A stretch of 21,368 bases of DNA from Reticulitermes lucifugus (GCA_026260175.1 JAKCWW010009672.1:1681-23048), one strand, 5' to 3'. Shown: positions 1 to 9,280, counted from the stretch's first letter. Numbers and translations: made by a program. The notes: generated by a model not told the origin, from the sequence alone.

Positions 1-157
1 GATTTAGTGAAATATATTCTAATCCCCCAGCAATTCATTAAATAGGGGTTTTACTGTAATTACCAACCACACTACATGGTGTCACATCCTACATGACCAT
101 AATCTTGTTTTAATAACATACACTGTCTAGAGGAAAGATTGAAGAAATTCAACTTAC

Positions 158-1181
158 AGAAATCACCACCAAATTTGATTCCTGGTTTCACCACCCATCC
201 TTTAGAGCGGAAATAATGGTATGTGACGTACTTTTGGATGAAGTCTTTCTGAGACTTGCAAAATAACTGCCACATTCCATCCAATGACAGACAATTTCCA
301 AATAAATCCATGACCTGCAGGCAACCAAGACCAAAACTCAAGAAGAAGGCTTCTTCAAGTGTTAGATGTAAAGTTTCATGGACGGGGAATTGTTCTTCCT
401 CTAATCTGGGACAGACATTATTCAGATATCCTTCATAATCACTGTCACTATCAGGAAGAACTAGCAACATTCTTCTCTCACTCTTGTCAGCTAAAGATTG
501 GTTGTACTCTTCTGTGCCACCTTTTTCGGTACTGCAATTCGCAGATGTAACGAAGGTACCATTTCCTTCACAAATATGACATTCTGCACCTCTATTTCTA
601 TTCTGTTCCTTACTGAAGTTATTAATTTCTGTTGTACTTTTTTGTTCGTGTTCACTAGTTTTGTTGTCATAAGTCTGGTCTAGATTTGCTGGAGTTTTTA
701 CTCTTTTACTTCCATTAACTTCTGTACAATCCTGTGTTATGAGCTCTTTATCTGTATTGACTATAGCACATGTATTTTTAACACTGTTACCATCAGCACT
801 GTTGGAGTTCTCAATTATATAGTTTGTTTTAATTGCATCACACTGCTGAACTGCACTGTTTATACCACATGCCTTCTTTGAATTTCTCTCTTGAGTTCTG
901 TCTCCAGGAATTATGCTTGCTGTTGGCTCAGGAGGTGCTTGGTTTCCTGTAGTCACTGTGATTTCACTTCTAATCTGAACTTCCTTATTACAGTCCTCTT
1001 CACAACCAACTTTCACAGCAGCTTCCTGTTTTGTTTCAATATCATTCATCATGGCTTCCATTTGTTTTGCCCATCTGCATCTGCGTTCCCACTGTTGATG
1101 GCGAATGAAAGGTGGAGTTTGTTGTCTTTCCTTACCAAATTCTGGATTTCCTCGGGACAATGATCCTTTTCCAAAAAAACC
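158..1181 (-). CDS. Tsen2: tRNA-splicing endonuclease subunit TSEN2 (Sen2), coding exon 2, internal
   Basis: TSEN2 is a nuclease subunit of the nuclear TSEN complex that cuts introns out of pre-tRNAs. On the minus strand the exon follows an acceptor (TTATAG) and reads GFFGKGSLSRG, matching the YFGKGxLSR segment known from vertebrate TSEN2. About 190 residues of polar, Asn/Thr/Glu/Ser-rich, probably disordered linker follow. The exon then reads LTLEEAFFLSFGLGCL and YHYFRSKGWVVKPG, the two family hallmarks leading into the endonuclease domain. It ends at a perfect GTAAGT donor (exon boundary 158) after KFGGDF, giving 341 codons plus one base (phase 1). From knowledge of the family, the catalytic Tyr, His and Lys lie just downstream, so they are outside the window. 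It joins the 3427-3605 exon in phase 0 across a 2.2 kb repeat-filled intron. No frameshift or stop is seen, so this looks like an intact gene cut by the window edge. Confidence 0.93.
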
Positions 1182-1671
1182 CTATAAGTGAATAGATTGC
1201 ATGTGCCAATCAGTACACTTCTGTATTCTCATAAAATCTGCTGGGATAATAGAGAATTGAAAGCAACCACAACATGCAATGTTAGTATACAATGGCAGAA
1301 ACTCTCCTCCATTTCATCTAAAAATAACCTCAAAAAATTTCTAGATTCATGGTGTATTAATAATAATAATGCCCTTCCAAATTCAAAGTTCATAATGCAC
1401 TGGATGAGAATACTCCAACTAATAAGCTGAGAAGGATGTGGAATAAAAATGTCTAGTTCAAGATAATACCCCAATGTTTGATTACAGGGAGAAAGGAATT
1501 ACCATGGAAAACTCAGATTGGTCAGTCTATGAACCAAGAATATGACCTAAAATCTTCCAAATATGAAGCAAACAATCATAAACACTAATCATGGTGTTCA
1601 ATAAGCTCAAAGCTGTCATTACATACAAATGCCCCTAAAATCGTTACCTTATACCTTATCTCCATTTTGCC

Positions 1672-1888
1672 AATAGGCATTGTCTTCCAGTTTGCTATCC
1701 AAAAAATATACGAAGATTAATATACACAGAACTATAATTTTGCCTGTTGTTTTATATGGGTGTGAAACTTGGTATCTCATACCGAGGGAAGAATATAAGC
1801 TTAGGATGTTTCAGAATAGGGTACTGTGGAAGACATGTGGGCCTAAGAGGAATGGGGTAACAGGAGACTACATAACTGAGAGCTTGTT
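1672..1888 (+). mobile_element. Endonuclease/reverse-transcriptase LINE fragment, left piece
   Basis: The plus-strand reading contains LPVVLYGCETW followed by REEYKLRMFQNRVLW and GPKRNGVTGD, a C-terminal segment of an arthropod endonuclease-reverse transcriptase (the IILPVVLYGCETW...FENRVLRRIFGPKR pattern). An in-frame stop lies just upstream (about 1669) and a small deletion follows GVTGD, so the copy is dead. It is antisense to TSEN2. Its continuation lies at 3122-3386, separated by a younger LINE inserted in the opposite direction. The exact clade (RTE-like or other) is not settled from this fragment. Confidence 0.8.
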
Positions 1889-1911
1889 ACATACATACAT
1901 ACATACATACA
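1888..1911. repeat. (TACA)n microsatellite, 3' tail of the LINE
   Basis: Six tandem TACA units (TGTA/GTAT on the minus strand) lie exactly at the 3' boundary of the Jockey-like copy. They are best read as its terminal tail rather than an independent microsatellite. Confidence 0.75.
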
Positions 1912-2231
1912 AACACATTCCATAGATCCATCATCCATTCAAGACGGCATGAATTTGAAATTGGTCACAGAAAGGGAAAGAAAGAAAAGAAAGAAGAGGA
2001 AGGCGATGCAGGTTGTGATGACAACCTCGTTATGATAAAAGCATACAAGTAATACAAAGTTAACCACACAAATACAGAGAATAAAATATGTTGGATACAA
2101 TATCATTGAAGTACAAATCAAAATACACACAAAATAATTATGATATACAATTGACAACAAAATATGAAAACCAAGAAATGATTCAATACAATTAATGAAT
2201 ATAAAAGACAACATAGTCAAAATATAACCAA

Positions 2232-2669
2232 CTAATCAACATCATGATTACTAGATAAAAACTCATCAATTGAGTAAAATGCATTCATAACAAGGAATTT
2301 TCTTAATTCTGACCTGAAAGCCGTCCTATCAGTATAATGTTTCAATAAATTTGGTGGTAAGTTGTTAAATATTTTTAAGGACGTGTAAATGACACTTCTT
2401 TGTATGGAGGAAAATTTTACCGTTGGTAATTGCAATTGATTTTTTTGTCTCATATTTATACAATGTATCATGGAGTTAGACTGGAAACTATCTGGATTAT
2501 TAACAACAAACATCATTAATGCATAAATATACAAACTTGGAACTGTTAGCATAATTCTAATAATTCTTTTTTGCATCAAGAAAATGTTGTGCATGGTTGA
2601 TGAAGAACCCCAAAAAATGATGCCATAATTTACGAGTGATTGAAAGTATGTAAAATAAACTATTCTCAA
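2232..2669 (-). pseudogene. LINE reverse transcriptase C-terminal ORF remnant (145 aa)
   Basis: This open stretch is the C-terminal part of the Jockey-like RT protein. It contains YFQSLVNYGIIFWGSSS, IQ-type residues (MQKRIIRIML) and the terminal KIFNNLPPNLL and FRSELRKFLVMNAFYSIDEF segments typical of this protein's end. It is out of frame with the YADD-containing part to the right, so it is a relic. Its first codon is TTG and there is no independent start. Confidence 0.85.
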
Positions 2670-2688
2670 TGTAACAATATTTACAATG

Positions 2689-3122
2689 TTAAGATAATTT
2701 TCTCATGACATAACAGACAGAACTCCGTTTCCTTACTAATACATTTGTATGAGATTTCCAAGATAGGTGGCTATCCAAATGCAAACCTAAAAATTTAATA
2801 GTGTTCGTTACAAAAAGAGTTTGATCAGCGTCTATCAAATGTAATGGATAATTTGGAGCTTTGTAAGATAAAAATTTAACAGTATCAGTTTTATTAGTAT
2901 TTAAAACCAAATGGTTTATTTTGAACCATTTAGAAGTGAATTGCAGAAGAAAATTTAAATTCTGATTCTAATTATTGGATGTAGCATTTATACTTGTATC
3001 ATCGGCATACAGTATATGACAGTATTTCCTAATTAATAAAAGCAAATAATTAAAATATGTATTAAAGAGCAAGGGACCCAAAACAGAGCCCTGTGGAACA
3101 CCACACTTAACAGTGTCCCAAC
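2689..3122 (-). pseudogene. LINE reverse transcriptase core remnant (GVPQG and YADD boxes)
   Basis: The minus-strand reading holds the RT palm motifs [13 protein letters not shown] and YADDT. A TAG at 2970-2968 follows soon after, then the frame reopens through LNTNKTDTVKFL and FLGLHLDSHLSW until a stop at about 2689. The catalytic Asp pair is kept, but the stop and the downstream frameshift disable the copy. The sequence begins abruptly at about 3122 against the flanking older element. Confidence 0.85.
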
Positions 3123-3386
3123 CAGAAGTATGAGATAAGCAGGGTATTTAGAAGAAATTGGGGTTAGGATTGGTGCATACAGGGGTTTGGTGTGGAAACC
3201 TGATGGAAAGAGACCACTTGGAAGACCTAGACCAGATTGGTCTGGCTCGGGATAGAGACAAGTGGTGGGATCTTGTGAGCACAGTAATGAACCTTTGGGT
3301 TCCATAAAATGTGGAAAATTTCTTGCCTAGTTGCAGAACTCTTGGCTTCTCAAGGACTCTGCTCCATATAGTTAGTTACTTACTTC
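3122..3386 (+). mobile_element. Endonuclease/reverse-transcriptase LINE fragment, right piece with 3' end
   Basis: This plus-strand fragment shows KPDGKRPLGRPR, then a deletion/frameshift, then LARDRDKWWDLVSTVMNLWVP with its stop at about 3306. That is the C-terminal end of the same endonuclease-RT type as 1672-1888. A short 3' UTR follows and ends in degenerate TAGT/TACT repeats (3365-3386), consistent with the element's 3' terminus. Between the two pieces I estimate only some tens of bases of the older element are missing, judged from the family pattern as I remember it. The intervening DNA is the inserted Jockey-like copy. Confidence 0.8.
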
Positions 3387-3426
3387 AATACCAAGTAGTT
3401 TAACCACACATAACCAAATAGATTAC

Positions 3427-3605
3427 CATATTATGAAGAGCAATCATTTCATCAGGAGCATCTACCACAACAAAGTCTCCACTGTACTTTCCAGTGTACA
3501 CTTGCCAAAGGGCTTTGTCTGTCGGTACGGGGAAAGGCTGCTGCAAAGAAACCCGGACTCGACATTTTCTTTTGGGTTCTCTCAGTTCCATCAGAAGCAA
3601 TAAGC
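3427..3605 (-). CDS. Tsen2: TSEN2 (Sen2), first coding exon with start codon
   Basis: This exon encodes the N-terminus of the tRNA-splicing endonuclease subunit. The ATG is at 3591 on the minus strand and begins MELREPKRKCRV, closely resembling the PKRKRRV motif near the start of vertebrate TSEN2. The exon gives 55 codons ending ALHNM and stops at ATG|GTAATC, so the intron is phase 0 and the next exon continues with GFFGKG. A strong 3' splice site (pyrimidine-rich tract ending CCCACAG) lies 14 nt before the ATG, so a non-coding 5' exon must exist further right; the exon therefore starts at 3605. The reading frame is open between the acceptor and the ATG, so an upstream coding exon cannot be fully excluded. 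Upstream sequence also holds a LINE fragment (3804-4040). Confidence 0.88.
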
Positions 3606-5528
3606 CTGTGGGAGTATTAAATGAAAGAGTGAAACACTGCTGCTATATAAGCAAACTTGTGAAATTTGAGATTCTTATGAAGAATACCATCTTCTATGAT
3701 GTCAACATCATAGCTGTGTAACATACTATGTTGCTTGGTGGCTATAGTAAGTACGTAGAGTTTAACCCCAGGAAACTTCTGGTCCATCTACAGAGCACTA
3801 GGAATGTACATACATACATATATACATTCCATGGATCCATAATTTTGTCACAAGACAATAGGATGTGGAATAAGTCATAACATACAAAATGTACATTGCA
3901 AAATGCTTTAAACATTCTATGTGCAGTCTTAGACGTCAGTATTATAGGTTAACAGTACTCATAAGAAATTCATCTGCAGAGTAAAAGGAGTGTGCATTTA
4001 ATAATAAATCGAGAACCCACACCAATATTCCAGTGTGGCTACTAAGACTTCTTTATCATATTATACAGATACAGAAAAATAACAGATAGTATATGGTATA
4101 AGGTTTTAACCTGACATTTGTATACTTTTAAATATGGTTACACATTTTACATAACCATAAACATAATGATATATAACCGGTACTTTTTGGCTAAAGACGG
4201 GAAAATTTATATGTTCAACATGCAAAAACATCATCAATATTCCAATTATAAGATGGGATGTCTACTGAGACCTAAACACAGTCTACTCGTGTCACGGAAA
4301 CATATTTTCTATTCGTCTGAGATTGTACACAGCGGGATGTAAAGAAATAAGATATTTACTTACGTTTGTTTTCTGTCCTCAAATTACGAGACCTGCCTAT
4401 TTATAAAATGCCCGTGTCTCACCACAAACTTAACACATCTGATCCGTGTTAACACAGATAAAAAAACCGGCTCTGTTCCACAGATGTGTTACCAGGTACA
4501 TGTAGCCCAACGAATCACTGTGCGTGCATACGTAATTCGGGCCGCTTCATGGTTCGGACAAACCAAGCAAAGAAGATACTGTACAGAATTACATTACAAA
4601 AAAATCAAAATTATACGGTTACATGCATTGTACCGAATATTTGTTATTCGTTGAAAACTTATGAAGTATAAACAGAATGTTCTTTTCTATCACTTATTAT
4701 GTTTGAAATTAAAGCTGCGTTTATTGAGCATCTGCTATGAGGTGTAAATGCTCGAAATGCACTTTCGGTGTGTTGTACTGACATCAGATTGAAAGACCAG
4801 TCATCAGTGGATCTACAAAATGCAACTTGCGTACATCTACCATTGTGCATCTATTTTACGCCGATCCGTGCATAGTCCACTGGCAGAACTTGCTTGCTAC
4901 GATCCATCCACCCCCACATTTTTCGCATAGAAATAGATTTAACTTCCGCGTCAAGAACAATATTGAAGGGTCACTAATCGTTGACACTGTACGCGTAGCG
5001 TGGGTTAGCCTCGCGCTGAGCTTTTTAAATTTCATTTCCCGCGTGAAGAATTTAATTTTATTGCCACGCCCATTTACATACCGGCCAAATCGATGCGCGG
5101 CTGAAAGTCTGCTTTCAGAAATAAAATGATAAACGTACCAGTTTCCAAAATCTAATATTTTGGGGGCAATATATAGTATATACATTATTTTAGTATTTAA
5201 GTTCACTTATTACTGTTCTCGCCTTTCACAAATGGTTAAAATACATGTGTATATTACTGACATTAATAGATACAGATGAATTGAATTTCGAGAGAAAAAT
5301 AGTTTATTAAGTGTAACAATATTTGCGCTAATGACTGGAAGTATATGTTTGATTGGTAATATGTGTTTCGTATGGATTACTCCGTTTAACCGACGGCCAA
5401 TCACATTCGTTGAAGTTGTAGTCAGAACAAGTCCTCTGGTCATATGGACGCTGGGTTTGAGAATATCCTTGCGCGTCGTTGTGTAAACCCCTCACAAACG
5501 CGATCACGTTGACGTTGTCTGCCGCCAT
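3606..5528 (-). other. Tsen2: TSEN2 upstream region and presumed 5' UTR intron
   Basis: The acceptor at 3608-3606 requires a non-coding exon upstream on the minus strand. The best donor I see is GTAAGT at 4363-4358 (exon boundary 4364), with a TATAAATA box at 4405-4398 about 35 nt upstream; that would leave a very short exon, so this pairing is doubtful. An alternative is an exon starting near 5530 in the CpG-rich block. Apart from the LINE piece at 3804-4040, I recognise no gene in the interval. Confidence 0.4.
3804..4040 (-). mobile_element. 3' end of a second Jockey-like LINE copy
   Basis: On the minus strand the fragment reads NAHSFYSADEFLMSTVNL then a stop (at about 3950), resembling the NAFYSIDEF terminus of the copy at 1889-3122. 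A UTR follows and ends ATGGATCCATGGAATGTA plus a GTAT-type tail (3829-3805). The upstream limit is unclear; protein-like sequence is visible only to about 4030. It lies in the presumed 5' UTR intron of TSEN2. Confidence 0.65.
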
Positions 5529-5760
5529 TTCACACTCGGAAAGGTCCTGTGTATTAAATTTGGAAGGTAAAAGTTTTATTTATATTTGTAGTACTTTGTG
5601 CTGTATAGTGAGTGTTGAAGTATGTAAATAGGTCTGGATGATTCGGAGGTCACGTGTGTTTTAATGTGCAATGTTTAAGTGCTGTTAAAGGATTAAAGGA
5701 AATATAGTTAGAAGTTTTTATTGTATGCATACTAGCTTTGCCGGCCGGTGAGGTGCTGTA
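4850..5760. promoter_or_regulatory. CpG-rich intergenic block, probable promoter region of Syp (and possibly TSEN2)
   Basis: CpG dinucleotides cluster at 4980-5100 and 5450-5530, against a CpG-poor, AT-rich background elsewhere. The block lies between two divergent genes, and GCCGCCATTTC at 5521-5531 (GAAATGGCGGC on minus) fits a YY1/Pho-type promoter motif. Two candidate donors for a non-coding first Syp exon follow: AAG|GTAAAA after 5566 and CCG|GTGAGG after 5747. A bidirectional promoter is an inference from layout and composition; no transcription start is visible directly. Confidence 0.5.
5521..5531 (-). promoter_or_regulatory. YY1/Pho-like motif GAAATGGCGGC
   Basis: The minus-strand GAAATGGCGGC matches the YY1 core (AAnATGGCGGC) and the insect Pho core GCCAT. 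In animals such motifs often sit just downstream of transcription starts. Here it lies in the CpG cluster between divergent genes. Its ATG also opens a 66-codon minus-strand frame, so the motif could alternatively be a translation start context. Confidence 0.45.
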
Positions 5761-8700
5761 GTGAAGAGTTGCTGTCGTTTATAAGGGGTGCGTTAGCGCT
5801 CGTCTTTGGATTTGCATTGTTTGGTTGTGTTGTAAGCTGACCTACTGACATTAGTATTGTGCTGGAGTAATTAATGGAAGGTAGATTGGCGTCGTAATGG
5901 CCAGTATGTTTTTAATGGGGACTTAGCGCGTTGTTAGTGTTTACATTGGCATTGAAGATAATTTTCTTGATGGCTATTAAGTTTTTTTTTATCGGAATGT
6001 ACCATCAAATGTAATTCTGTCAGATGAATTTTACGTTATGAAAGAAATTGTGCATGGTTATTTGATGTTTGGAGGATGCGGTATTTGCTGCTCAAGCATG
6101 CCATGCCTTTTTTGTCCTTTGTAAGGCGTTTGTTAAAATGAATGAGTTAATTGCGTCCAGCCGCAATAAGGTCCGTCGTCTTTAAGTTTCTTGTATTTCA
6201 GCTGTCCCTAATTGTGCTATTATTATTATTTGGAAGGAGCGTTCAGAAATTTGTGCTTTTAGCAGTTTGTGATTGTATTTGCATTCTTGAGTTTTTCTGT
6301 TTGTATTTGCTGTAGTTTGGTGTGGGGTTTCCTTAGCGTGTTGATTGTTGTGTGTGTGTAGTGCAAGGGTAACCTATGATTGGATTTCTTTGTTCAGACT
6401 GGAATTGATCGTGGGCGATATTACATTTTGTAGTTCATTTACTGTATGTGTTGCGTACACATTAGGGAATTTCACATTTGAGGCTTTTGGAAATGGCATC
6501 ACAGCCCTGAACCTCTTGCTAAGCAGTGTTGTGGTTTTCCTTGGGATTGGGTGGGTGCTGTACAACAAAAGCCGGTTCTGTTTGAGATGCCACTTAAATA
6601 TGTTCCTTTACATCTACTGTTCAGAGATCAGTTTGTGACATAACTGGGGAAGTGGCCAAGAATAGCATGTAACCTTCTTGTCTTCCAACTCATATTTATA
6701 AGAGAACATTCTGGATTCTAAATATCGTTACATGTACACATCAGTACCAGAAAGTTTTGTTAGAAGTTATGGTTGCCATCCAACAGTATTGCCACCATGG
6801 TGATTATAACATGATGTTTGTGAATGGTTCAGGAGGATCCATGAATCCTGAGGGCCTATACATACCAGCAAGTTGATGTATTTTGATGAGGTTCATTGCA
6901 TTTTGAATGTTTTGTTTATGTACATTGTAAATAATAATTTAACTTTAAGAGAATGATCAGTTTCAATCTGCCTGTGACTTGTATTGGTATGCCTTATATT
7001 TGTGTGTTTCATAGAGTACAGTGAGTGAAAATACTATTTACTAATTAGTCATAAAACACTTTTTTATTTTAAACTGTGCTGGTAGATGTGTTGCCTAATG
7101 GATTTGATTCAAAATTGTGAGTCAGATTCAGGTGTGCTGTAAGCAAGGCCATTGGCGAGGTTTGTTGTGAGAAGTCCATCATGTTCCCCGTCAGACTATC
7201 AAGTTGCTGTAACCTAACATTTTCCTCTCATACCTACAAGAGACAAGCAGTATCAGCCAGCTGACTCATGTTCCTTGCCACATGACTCCGTGCCGATTTA
7301 GTAGGTGAAGATTGTAGTGGTTTGGTAGTTGTGTTGTATGACCTGTTTTTCCCGTGAGACATGTTATCATTGAAGCTGAAGTCTTTGTTGATGTTGGTTG
7401 ACTGGTAAATAGTTTTGTTATCTTCTGCTTAAAGTAGTCCAAAAAGTCACGCTTGTTAGTGTAGATAGACTGGGATTCTCTGAAATGTGTACCAGTTAAT
7501 ATGTTATCACATCTCAGAAGACAAGAACTCGTCATTGCATAAGTTAGCACCATCTTCAAAAGTTCCACTGTGACTTTTTATATATAGAGAGAGAGAGGTC
7601 AGTGTAAGTAGGTCAGTTGTCTTGCATTTGCCACAAGCTGTTGGTTAAGAAACTCTCCAGTTCCAGGTTGGGTAAAACTCTCACTGAGTTACGGAATTGC
7701 CTGCATCTCTTTGTCAGTCCTGTTTGATTCAAAATCTGTGAAACCTAAAAAATATAGTACCTGTGCATAGAATTATTAGTGTGTTTTTGTAGTTGGGTTT
7801 CTGAGTGCACTAGTCAGGCCTACAAGGAAGGCCCCTGTTTCTTTGTTCCTGCTGTTGCATCTGCACACGCTAGAAGTGTATGGTTTTCATCTATTACTGC
7901 TTACATTCTCTACCCATTTCTGTTACATGGCCATCAAAGTTTTTCCTCAGCTTGGCCATCAAAGTTTTTCCTCAGCTATCCTCCAAGTCATTCATTACAT
8001 CCACCTTGTTCCTTTTCAAGGATGTGAACCCAGATTCCAATCGTTTACTGACATTTGTTGTTACAAACAGTGGTAGATTGGGTTTCTGTTAGTAATATGT
8101 CTAATGTATGTGGTTCATTGTGAAAGAAGTTTATGCTCTCTACCACATTTACTACAGTACCGACTTGTAACACTTATGCAATAGTTTTCTGTGTTTTCCT
8201 TTTTCCTGGCATTTACAGTTTTGTTCTACTATGTGCACAGAGTATATTGAGATTCAAACGACAAGTGAGTCCAGATGTTTCTGTTAACAGACCATGAATG
8301 TTGTTTCTCCACAAACATACTGCACACAGTCTGTTTTTTAAAAGTTTGTTTTATTTTGTTTTTGTGTCTCACTTGGGTCAGTGAGACCATGAGCCAGGAC
8401 AGCTGATGGCTTGTGCATTGGGCAAAGCACAATAATAAACAGATACACATGGTGTGGGTGTGAATCAGTTCTTGGGACACACCATATGTATTTGTGTTGG
8501 AAGACTGTATAGGGTTCTGTAATTACAGATGTGTAAGTTCTTTATCTTCAGAACCTTTTAGAATTCAATTCTTTCTGTTAATAAGTACTTAGAAATTAAC
8601 AGGAAAAATATTTATAAGTTGGTGTATGGTATGCAGTGCTGTATTTCAACAAGGTACCAGTCCTAACACCTGGTATTGTATTATGCAAAAGAGGTTTCTC

Positions 8701-8780
8701 TTACAGTGAATGGAGTTTCGTAGTTTTTTAAGTCTGAGTTGGGGGATTATTGGTTAACAAGCAAACATTTTGTTTTGTAG
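5568..8780 (+). other. Syp: Syp 5' UTR intron (donor uncertain)
   Basis: The Syp start exon is preceded directly by an acceptor, so transcription begins in an upstream non-coding exon, most likely near 5530-5750. The 3.0-3.2 kb interval holds no coding exon I can support. It contains a short GA tract (7586-7597) and a perfect 25-bp tandem duplication (7928-7977). The donor could be at 5567 or 5748. Confidence 0.45.
7928..7977. repeat. Perfect 25-bp tandem duplication
   Basis: Two adjacent identical 25-nt units, each starting TGGCCATCAAAG and ending CCTCAGCT (7928-7952 and 7953-7977). It is intronic and looks like a recent local slippage or duplication. Confidence 0.95.
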
Positions 8781-8939
8781 CTATGGCAGAAGGAAATGGA
8801 GAAGTTTCAATGGAAGAAAAGCCAAATGTGAAACCAGAACAAGACGTCAAAGTAGAAAGGACAGAAGACTATGCCAAGCTTGTGGAGTATGGTCTGGACG
8901 AGAAAGTAGCAGGAAAACTGGATGAAATCTACAAGACAG
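8781..8939 (+). CDS. Syp: Syncrip/hnRNP Q-R, coding exon 1 (start codon, acidic N-terminal domain)
   Basis: Syncrip is a nuclear and cytoplasmic RNA-binding hnRNP that acts in mRNA transport, translation control and stability, notably in neurons and neuroblasts. The exon follows a pyrimidine-rich acceptor (TTTTGTTTTGTAG) two bases before ATG 8783. It encodes MAEGNGEVSMEEKPNV followed by YAKLVEYGLDEKVAGKLDEI, matching the start of the hnRNP Q/R acidic domain (QKVAEKLDEIY in vertebrates). The donor is GACAG|GTACAG and the exon ends in phase 1. An in-frame ATG at 8750 is upstream of the acceptor and so intronic. The Glu/Lys-rich first 30 residues are typically variable in this family. Confidence 0.95.
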
Positions 8940-9200
8940 GTACAGTTTGTGTGCTGAGGTTACAGCATGCTAACTTCGTGGTTAATATCTTGCATATCAA
9001 AAGTAGTGGAATGTATAGAATTGATGTCTTCAAGGTTGCAAGATGTATTATAAATTTAAAGTAACATTTAATTTGGATTTGGTTAAGTTCCTTGACTTGT
9101 GTTAGGAACTTGTTTGCACATTTGAGAAATCTTCATACTGTGATGAGGCACAGCTGAAGACTATCAGCCCTGTCAATTCAGAACAGTTTTCTGGTTATAT

Positions 9201-9280
9201 ACAGGGTATACACAAAAGAATGGTGCGGTATCAATTGTATTCACATTTGAAACCGCACCATTCTTTTGTGTATGCCCTGT
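9201..9280. mobile_element. Hairpin MITE-like element with 29-bp terminal inverted repeats
   Basis: Arms 9201-9229 and 9252-9280 are inverted repeats matching at 28 of 29 positions (ends ACAGGG...CCCTGT), separated by 22 nt. Pairing extends further inward with one mismatch, so transcribed RNA would form a long hairpin. The left flank ends in TA and the right flank begins GTATG, so a target duplication is not clear. It carries no coding sequence. This is best explained as a non-autonomous DNA transposon (MITE) or a solo hairpin derivative; I cannot name its superfamily with certainty. Confidence 0.8.

Larger units (their letters stand above)
1889..3122 (-). mobile_element. Jockey-like non-LTR retrotransposon, 5'-truncated and decayed
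   Basis: Read on the minus strand, the copy opens in the reverse transcriptase at [13 protein letters not shown] (codons at 3102-3088) and contains the catalytic YADDT box (3009-2995). It continues through IKFLGLHLDSHLSWKSH and YGIIFWGSSS to a stop near 2232. It has a premature TAG at 2970-2968 and a frameshift at about 2690-2705, so it cannot make enzyme. The 5' part of the element (endonuclease and early RT) is missing, as in typical target-primed truncated insertions. A 3' UTR of about 300 nt ends in ATGGATCTATGGAATGTG and a GTAT microsatellite tail (1911-1888). It runs in the same direction as TSEN2 and sits inside an older element. Confidence 0.85.
1182..3426 (-). other. Tsen2: TSEN2 intron 1 (phase 0), filled by nested retroelements
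   Basis: This intron is bounded by GTAATC at 3426 and TTATAG ending at 1182. About 1.7 kb is retroelement sequence (1672-3386). The remaining 1185-1670 stretch is AT-rich and I recognise nothing in it. Confidence 0.85.

Noticed and set aside
4856..5206. 116-codon minus-strand and 100-codon plus-strand overlapping frames in the CpG block
   Set aside because: CpG-rich, stop-poor DNA produces open frames on both strands; no motif supports either.
7266..7568. 100-codon minus-strand open frame
   Set aside because: No recognised motif, domain or splice structure, low-complexity AT-rich intron; best seen as chance.
8750..8782. Upstream in-frame ATG at 8750 as the Syp start
   Set aside because: The stretch contains the pyrimidine tract and TTTTGTAG acceptor, so it is intronic; ATG 8783 lies in the exon and matches the expected N-terminus.
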